A stretch of DNA of 64,000 nucleotides. It comes from a bacterium (lineage in GTDB: Bacteria; Planctomycetota; UBA1135; UBA2386). The notes below the pieces were generated by a model. The model worked only from the letters and a program-made list of their open reading frames with translations, was not told the origin of the DNA and searched no databases. The stretch is taken from positions 248,001 to 312,000 of the forward strand of contig JAUILN010000013.1 of NCBI GenBank assembly GCA_030432695.1, given 5' to 3'. The first letter of the stretch is position 1. Each line of letters begins with the position of its first letter. Positions 59,055-64,000 of the stretch are shown piece after piece. The position numbers were made by a program, and so were the translations under genes.

Positions 59055-61007
59055 ATGCGAGACCTGGGGATCGTGTGCCTGTCCGCATCGCTGGCTCTGG
59101 CGGCGTCAGCCTCGGTGTCGTCACAACGAGCCGCGATGGTGGGCCTGGTGCTGGACGCCGCGGGCGAGCGGGTGGCAGACGCCGAGGTCCTGCTGGTCCA
59201 TCGCGTGCTGAGGTTCGCGATCGGTGTGGACGACGCGGAGCTACCGGGCGACGACGTGCTGCGCGCGCGGACCGGACCGGACGGCCGGTTCCGGGTCGAG
59301 GCGTTCGAGGGCCGCGGCTACGCGGGCTTCGCCTGGTGGACCGACGCAGAGCAGCTGCAACACGTCACCGTGCAGCAGGAGGACCTGGTCGCGGGGTCGG
59401 TCCTCGAACTCCGGGAGTCGGTGCTCGACGTGGGCTCGCCACCGCTACGGATCGCGGTGCAGGGGCTCGCGATCTGGGAGTTCCTCGGCCCGCTTCGCTT
59501 CCGCGCCCTGCCAGAACTCGGGCATCCGATCGCCGTGCCGGTCGAGGCGGAGGAATGGTCCGGGGAGCGCGACGCGCTGTGTCAGCTCGTCCTGCCGCCG
59601 CTTCCAGGGCACTGCGGCGCGCTGGAGATCCTGACCGCCGAGGGCGAGGTCCTGCACCGCTTCCGGGTCTCGGGAGGCCCAGCTGACGCCCCGCCCCAGA
59701 TCGTCACGATGCCGCCCCCGGCGCGGTTCCGGCTGCGTGCCGTCGATGCAGCGAGCGGAGCCTCGATCCCAGGGGCCGTGGTGCGCGTGCGATCAGCGGA
59801 TTCGAGCCAGCCGGTCAGGAGTCCGGTGGACCGCGCCGCGCCGGTGCGGTCGACGTGGCGCGTCGTGGGCACCACGGGAGAGTTCGGTACGATGACCTGC
59901 CGCGTGCCCGTCGAAGAGGGTCGGCCGCAGGAGGCGCGCTTCCTGATCAGTGCGCCCGGCCGCGCCGTGGTCCACGCCGGATGGTCCGGCGATACGCCCT
60001 ATGTGTCCGGCCGCGTGGTGACGGACATGGAGGAGGGGCTCCTGGTGGTGCCGTTGCCCGAGGCGGAGCCGGTGCATGGCGTGCTCGCCGATCGGGCGGG
60101 GATGCCGCTCGGAGGTGTGCCGGTCGTCCTGCATACCCAGCTCAGGTTGTCGATGCGCAAGAGTGTGCTGTCCTGGGACGGGCCGGGGCACTTCGCGACC
60201 ACCGATGCCGAGGGCCGCTTCGAGTTCGCGGGCGTGGCGCGGCGCGCCGTCACGGGCTCGTTGTTCGTGGTCCCGCCGCCGACCGAGCGCGAGGACCTGT
60301 CGGAGTCCGCGTGGCCCGAGCCGGAGCTGGTCGGGACGCTGGCGAAGGCAGTGGACCTGACGACGCGCCGCGACCTCGGGACCGTCGAGATGGGGCGGCT
60401 GCAGGAGATGCGCGTCGAGGTTCTCGACACGGAGGGAAGGCCGGTCCGCGGGGCGCGCGTGGACAAGTTCTCGGTCGACTTCGACCCGGAGTTTCCGGAG
60501 CCGCACGCCTGGACCGGTGGTCGAGGCCGCGCCCGGCTGCGCGTCGATCCGGCCGCGGATCCGGTGGTGTTGGTGACGCATCCGACGGCGGGATTCGCCG
60601 GGGTCGTTCCGGCCGACGAGGAACTCCAGGTGCGACTCGGACCGCTGCTCGAGCTGGTGGGGCGCGCGGTCGACATGGACGGCCGACCCGTCAGGGGCGC
60701 CCGGGTGGCGATGATGCGGCAGGGGCGGCGCCTGGCGAGGGCCGCTCCGCTGGACGCGGGCTTCCGACTGCAGGAGGTCTACGCGTCGTTGAACGAGAAC
60801 CGGATGGCGCGTGCCGATCTCGAGGGTCGGTTCGTGGTCCGGCTCTTTCCGGCGATCGAGCAACGTCTCCTGCTCGGAGTCGCCGCAGACGGCCTCGGGG
60901 GCTCACTCCGGGTCGATCCGGAACTCGTGAAGGAGGCTCTGCGGGGGGAGGGACCGATCCCTGCGAGCCGTCGCGATCTGGGCGACGTCGTCCTCTTCGC
61001 GCGATGA
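59055..61007 (+). CDS. secreted protein with carboxypeptidase-regulatory-like repeats
   Basis: A 650-residue secreted protein with a signal peptide (LGIVCLSASLALAASASVSSQ). Several copies of a carboxypeptidase regulatory-like (CarboxypepD_reg) beta sandwich follow. The recurring motifs are GLVLDAAGERVADAEV, RTGPDGRFRVEAF, GVLADRAGMPLGGVPVV, TTDAEGRFEFAGVA, VEVLDTEGRPVRGARV and GRAVDMDGRPVRGARV, then ADLEGRFVVRLF. The pattern G.V.D..G.PV.GA.V with D.EGRF.... is diagnostic. Such domains act as scaffolds rather than enzymes. ATG 59055 is preferred over GTG 59046. It is followed, after 61 nt, by an SDR. Confidence 0.82.
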   Translation: MRDLGIVCLSASLALAASASVSSQRAAMVGLVLDAAGERVADAEVLLVHRVLRFAIGVDDAELPGDDVLRARTGPDGRFRVEAFEGRGYAGFAWWTDAEQLQHVTVQQEDLVAGSVLELRESVLDVGSPPLRIAVQGLAIWEFLGPLRFRALPELGHPIAVPVEAEEWSGERDALCQLVLPPLPGHCGALEILTAEGEVLHRFRVSGGPADAPPQIVTMPPPARFRLRAVDAASGASIPGAVVRVRSADSSQPVRSPVDRAAPVRSTWRVVGTTGEFGTMTCRVPVEEGRPQEARFLISAPGRAVVHAGWSGDTPYVSGRVVTDMEEGLLVVPLPEAEPVHGVLADRAGMPLGGVPVVLHTQLRLSMRKSVLSWDGPGHFATTDAEGRFEFAGVARRAVTGSLFVVPPPTEREDLSESAWPEPELVGTLAKAVDLTTRRDLGTVEMGRLQEMRVEVLDTEGRPVRGARVDKFSVDFDPEFPEPHAWTGGRGRARLRVDPAADPVVLVTHPTAGFAGVVPADEELQVRLGPLLELVGRAVDMDGRPVRGARVAMMRQGRRLARAAPLDAGFRLQEVYASLNENRMARADLEGRFVVRLFPAIEQRLLLGVAADGLGGSLRVDPELVKEALRGEGPIPASRRDLGDVVLFAR

Positions 61008-61068
61008 ACGAAGCGCCGTGACCGGGGCTCCTGGCGTCGCACCGCGCCCGCGACGACGATGCGGCGTG

Positions 61069-61764
61069 ATGCGAGACGGCATTCTGGTGGTGGGTGGCGC
61101 GGCAGGCATCGGCGCCGCGGTGGCGGACTGGTTCCGACCCGACTCCGTGGTCTGGTCGCGCCGCGAGGGCGGCGTCGACGCCACCGATCCGGAGTCGGTC
61201 GCCCCGGCCGCAGAGCGCTACCTACGCGAGCACGGCGCGCCGTTCGGCGTGGTGCACACGGTGGGAGACTTCGACGAGCGGCCGCTACTCGCCACCGACG
61301 ACCGGCTCTATCGCCACCTGCTCGACAGCAACCTCACCAGCGCCTTCCTGGTCGCGCGGGCTCTGGTGCCCTCGATGGTCGCCGCCGGACGGGGAAGGGT
61401 GATCTTCTGCTCGGCGGCCGGTGCCGCCGATCCGCGAGCCCATCCAAGGTCGCCGCTGTACTTCGCGGCCAAGGCGGCGCTGGTCTCGATGGCCCGCTCG
61501 CTGGCGATGGAGGTCGCGGCATCGGGAGTCACCGTGAACGTAGTCGCGCCGGGCGTGATCCGCCATGCGCACAGTCATGCCGCCAGCCAGGACCGGGTCG
61601 AGTCGGAGGTGCCGCTCCGCCGCCCCGGCGTGGTCGACGACCTGCGCGGCGTTTTCGAGCTGCTGCTCGGTGCGGGCGGTGCCTACGTGACCGGCGAGGA
61701 GATCACGGTCGACGGCGGGTTGCGCATGCGGATGGTGGAGGGCGCGGACCCGATCGAAGAGTGA
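61069..61764 (+). CDS. short-chain dehydrogenase/reductase
   Basis: A 231-residue SDR with the dinucleotide-binding loop LVVGGAAGIGAAVA, which resembles the TGxxxGIG motif. The Ser is in IFCSAAGAAD, and catalytic YxxxK (Tyr-Phe-Ala-Ala-Lys) is in SPLYFAAKAALVSM. NVVAPGVIR and GAYVTGEEITVDGGLRM complete the fold, the last being the ITVDGG C-terminal hallmark. The ATG 61069 is chosen; GTG 61018 would add 17 residues rich in Arg and Pro. The substrate cannot be told. It may be co-transcribed with the preceding gene but the link is only positional. Confidence 0.87.
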   Translation: MRDGILVVGGAAGIGAAVADWFRPDSVVWSRREGGVDATDPESVAPAAERYLREHGAPFGVVHTVGDFDERPLLATDDRLYRHLLDSNLTSAFLVARALVPSMVAAGRGRVIFCSAAGAADPRAHPRSPLYFAAKAALVSMARSLAMEVAASGVTVNVVAPGVIRHAHSHAASQDRVESEVPLRRPGVVDDLRGVFELLLGAGGAYVTGEEITVDGGLRMRMVEGADPIEE

Positions 61765-61773
61765 GAGGGTGGT

Positions 61774-62802
61774 TCAGCGGCGGACTTCGACCACCAGGCC
61801 GTAGACCGGCTGGCGTTGGCCGGTGGCGCCGTCGGGATCCTCGACCCAGACCCGACCGACGTCGCGGCCGGTGCGCGGCACCACCACCGCGGCGTCGGTG
61901 GTGACCACGCCGAGCGCGTTGACGCCCGGCTGCACTGCGACGCCCTGCAGGCCGTAGTGGAAGCCGGCGGGCAGCGAGTCGACCGGGATCCGCAGGGCGA
62001 AGGCGCCGCCCGCATCGGACAGCCCGCGCACGTCGGTCAGCGGGTCGAGGTAGAGCGAGCAGCCGTCGGCCCCGAGCGGGGTCAGGTCGGCGGGGAGCGG
62101 GTTGCCGCCGCCGAAGTCGTCGAAGCGGTTGCCGACCAGCGCCAGGAACGGCGCGGTCGGCGGCAGGCCGGTGAACTCGTGCACCGCCTCGGTGCCCTCG
62201 AAGCGGACGGACGAGGTGGTGCCGCCGCAGGCGATGCCGAAGCTGGCCCGGTGGGCGCGGCCCTCGGCGACCAGCGCGAAGCGGGTGTCGACCGGGTTGC
62301 CGTGGCCGGTGACGCGCAGGTCGAGGCACAGCGGGCCGCTGCCGGCGAACGGCCAGGGAGTGTCGGTCGGGATCACGTACTCGAACGGCGCTGGCCCAGG
62401 GTCGGTGTGTCCGGGGCTGGCGGGCAGGTCGATGCTGCGCTGGGCGGTCACCACGCTGCGGTCGGTGCCGTGGTTGGCGGCGAACGAGGCAGCGATCGTC
62501 GCCGCGGTGGTGCGCGCGGTGCTGAGCCGCAGCTCGACGTCGGCGCGGAATGCCGGAACCGGCGCGTCGTCGGCCGGAGCACGGCGGAACGCCAGCGCGG
62601 TGATCAGCTGGGCACGGCCGCGCATCCCGTCGTGGACCTGCAGGTAGCGCAGCCGGTCGCGGCTCGGGTAGCCGAACGGGAAGCCGGTCTCCGCCGAGGT
62701 CGTCGCCCACTCGAAGGGGACCGGGTCGACGGTCTGACGCTCCTGGCCGACGACGGCAGGGGCGAACAGCAGGGCGAGCAAGGGCAGCGGGGCGCGGCGC
62801 AT
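61774..62802 (-). CDS. secreted protein of unknown function, shared C-terminal tail
   Basis: A 342-residue secreted protein. The signal peptide is LPLLALLFAPAVVGQ. It contains an opening block QTVDPVPFEWATTSAETGFP, GIACGGTTSSVRFEG in the middle, then a long C-terminal portion. The tail (PFLALVGNRFDDFGGGNPLP, GADGCSLYLDPL, ALRIPVDSLPAGFHYGLQGV, NALGVVTTDAAVVV) matches that of the other secreted proteins here, with its GC.LY..P and NALGV pattern. No catalytic residue visible. It lies 42 nt downstream of the FAH gene on the same strand, and faces the SDR tail-to-tail. Confidence 0.72.
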   Translation of the reverse strand: MRRAPLPLLALLFAPAVVGQERQTVDPVPFEWATTSAETGFPFGYPSRDRLRYLQVHDGMRGRAQLITALAFRRAPADDAPVPAFRADVELRLSTARTTAATIAASFAANHGTDRSVVTAQRSIDLPASPGHTDPGPAPFEYVIPTDTPWPFAGSGPLCLDLRVTGHGNPVDTRFALVAEGRAHRASFGIACGGTTSSVRFEGTEAVHEFTGLPPTAPFLALVGNRFDDFGGGNPLPADLTPLGADGCSLYLDPLTDVRGLSDAGGAFALRIPVDSLPAGFHYGLQGVAVQPGVNALGVVTTDAAVVVPRTGRDVGRVWVEDPDGATGQRQPVYGLVVEVRR

Positions 62803-62843
62803 GCCCCGAGGATAGGCGACCGCTGGCCGCGCGCGAAGGCGGG

Positions 62844-63797
62844 TCAGCCGCGGGACGGTGGAGCCGCTTCGCGGCGCACCGGATTGCGCAGCACGCCGAT
62901 GCGCTCGATCCGCCCGGTGCAGACGTCGCCATCGCGCAGCGGGCCGACGCCCTCGGGGGTGCCCATCGCGATGAGGTCGCCGGGGCGCAGCGTGGTGTGC
63001 TTCGACAGCCAGGCGATCGCGGTCGGCACGTCGACCACCATCTTGGAGGTGTGGCTCGCCTGGCGCAGCTCGTCGTTCACCCACAGCTCGATCGCGAGGT
63101 CGTGCGGATCGAGCGCGTCGGCCGGCACCACCCAGGGACCGATCGGGCAGAAGGTGTCGAACGACTTGCAGCGCAGCCACGGCTTCTGCGCACCGCGGTC
63201 GTCGCCCTGCATGCGCCGCGCGGTGACGTCGTTCAGCACCGTGTAGCCGGCGACCAGCTCCATCGCCTCAGCGGGCTCGACGTACTTGCGGCCGCGGCCC
63301 TCGGGGTCGGCGAAGCCGAGGATCACCGCCAGCTCGATCTCGTGGTCGATCCGCGTCTCGACCCACCACGGCAGCACGATCGGTGCCGCGTGGGCCTGCA
63401 GGGTGTCGGGGAGCTTGGTGAAGAACAGCGGTTCCTCCGGCACCTCGGCGCCGAACTCGGCGGCGTGCGCGGCGAAGTTCTTGCCGAAGCAGAGGATCTT
63501 GCCGGGGCGCGCGATCGGCACGTCCCAGTGGATCGACGCGGGGTCGAGCGGGGTGCCGGTGGCGGCGAGGGCGCGCAGGCCGGTGGCGGTGCCCAGGCCG
63601 GACCCGACCGCCGAGAGTCCGGTGAGCTCGGGGCTCGGATCGCGCGGCGCGACGTCCCAGTCTGGTTCGGCGTCGACGAAGTGCGGGCCGTCGGGCACGA
63701 CCACGCCGAAGCGGCGCGCGCCGTCGACGCGGTGTGCGAACCAGGCGGGGGAGTCCGGGAGCGACAGGTCGTCCGACGGAGGGCAGGGTTCGTTCAT
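62844..63797 (-). CDS. fumarylacetoacetate hydrolase family protein
   Basis: A 317-residue FAH-family enzyme. The core has GKILCFGKNFAAHAAEFG, FFTKLPDTLQAHAAPIVLP, TRIDHEIELAVILGFADP with the metal ligand E.E pattern (HEIELAV), a further Asp (LNDVTARRMQ) and QKPWLRCKSFDTFCPIGPW. It ends with LRPGDLIAMGTPEGVGPLRDGD. Family members hydrolyse or decarboxylate small 2-oxo or 1,3-diketo acids in catabolic pathways; the substrate here is unknown. ATG 63797 overlaps the upstream gene's stop as ATGA, so it is coupled to a terpenoid-cyclase-like gene. Confidence 0.87.
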   Translation of the reverse strand: MNEPCPPSDDLSLPDSPAWFAHRVDGARRFGVVVPDGPHFVDAEPDWDVAPRDPSPELTGLSAVGSGLGTATGLRALAATGTPLDPASIHWDVPIARPGKILCFGKNFAAHAAEFGAEVPEEPLFFTKLPDTLQAHAAPIVLPWWVETRIDHEIELAVILGFADPEGRGRKYVEPAEAMELVAGYTVLNDVTARRMQGDDRGAQKPWLRCKSFDTFCPIGPWVVPADALDPHDLAIELWVNDELRQASHTSKMVVDVPTAIAWLSKHTTLRPGDLIAMGTPEGVGPLRDGDVCTGRIERIGVLRNPVRREAAPPSRG

Positions 63798-64000
63798 CGG
63801 CAGCGTTCCAGGGCCAGCAGGGCGAACGTCGTGCAGAGCAGTGGCTTGTCCTCCCACCACCGGCCGCTCTCCTCGTTGAGCCACGAGCCATCGTCGTGCT
63901 GCAGCTCCTCCAGTCGAGCCGACAGCTCGGCCTTCCAGTGGACGGTGCGCGGCTCGGCGTCCTCGTCGTTCGCGGGCACGGTCAGCTCTTCGATGCCGGC
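63794..64000 (-). CDS. C-terminus of a squalene cyclase/prenyltransferase-like protein (partial)
   Basis: Only the last 68 residues are in the window; the gene runs off the right edge. The visible end, LEELQHDDGSWLNEESGRWWED followed by PLLCTTFALLALERCR, has the Q..DGSW.NE..RWWE.KP.L.T.FALLAL pattern of prenyltransferase/squalene-oxidase repeats used by terpenoid cyclases. The reading frame stays open to 64000. It overlaps the FAH start by 4 nt (ATGA). No start can be given. Confidence 0.6.
   Translation of the reverse strand, partial: AGIEELTVPANDEDAEPRTVHWKAELSARLEELQHDDGSWLNEESGRWWEDKPLLCTTFALLALERCR

Noticed and set aside
1..64000. Search by eye for CRISPR arrays, rRNA, tRNA genes, insertion sequences and prophage
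   Set aside because: No regularly spaced repeats, cloverleaf-like intergenic blocks, transposases or phage structural genes were recognised; intergenic spaces are nearly all under 250 nt.

Overview
This 64 kb window is GC-rich and densely coded. It is most likely a chromosomal segment of a Planctomycetota bacterium. The inference rests on a sulfatase with a CSPTR motif, four large Hanks-type Ser/Thr kinases (two carrying WD40 propellers, one a broken copy of that type, one helical), two ECF-type sigma factors each translationally coupled to a kinase, many secreted beta-rich proteins with no assignable enzyme activity, and starts that mostly lack a clear Shine-Dalgarno. No rRNA, tRNA, CRISPR array, prophage or intact insertion sequence was recognised. 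Layout: 1-6.5 kb holds a secreted Kelch propeller protein, a double DUF1579-type protein, a small beta-barrel-like protein, a sulfatase and a CX5R phosphatase lipoprotein. 6.5-16.3 kb holds a sigma factor/WD40-kinase pair, a jacalin-like lectin protein, a SemiSWEET transporter and two secreted proteins. 16.3-20.6 kb is a decaying divergent pair: a kinase with a frameshift and no recognisable glycine-rich loop, and a secreted protein broken by an exact 20-bp tandem duplication. 20.7-29.5 kb holds a membrane protein, a second kinase/sigma pair in reversed order, two tandem paralogous secreted proteins and a small Cys-containing protein. 29.7-37.5 kb holds an M17 aminopeptidase, an iron-type alcohol dehydrogenase, Maf, a Yip1 protein, folE, cysS and an M14 peptidase-like lipoprotein. 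37.5-42.3 kb is a five-gene overlapping operon joining an ABC ATPase and FtsX-like permease to a ZnuA-like metal-binding lipoprotein and a prolyl-tRNA deacylase. 42.3-52.2 kb holds a secreted HExxH peptidase, hemB, a third intact kinase, a large secreted protein and a dipeptide epimerase. 52.3-58 kb holds a leftward housekeeping run ribH-nusB-ftsY followed by an O-antigen-ligase-like polymerase, then a small membrane protein and lepB. 58-64 kb holds a lipoprotein, a carboxypeptidase-regulatory-like repeat protein, an SDR, another secreted protein, a FAH-family hydrolase and the end of a terpenoid-cyclase-like gene. How the genes fit together: the two sigma/kinase pairs and the third kinase look like surface-to-transcription signalling modules. 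At least eight secreted proteins end in similar beta-rich tails of about 100-130 residues with conserved Cys and a PLP..L.G pattern; this is the most system-like undescribed feature here. The 37.5-42.3 kb operon looks like a metal (probably zinc) ABC system built on the MacB/LolD fold rather than on classical ZnuB. All identifications come from reading the sequence; no database search was run.
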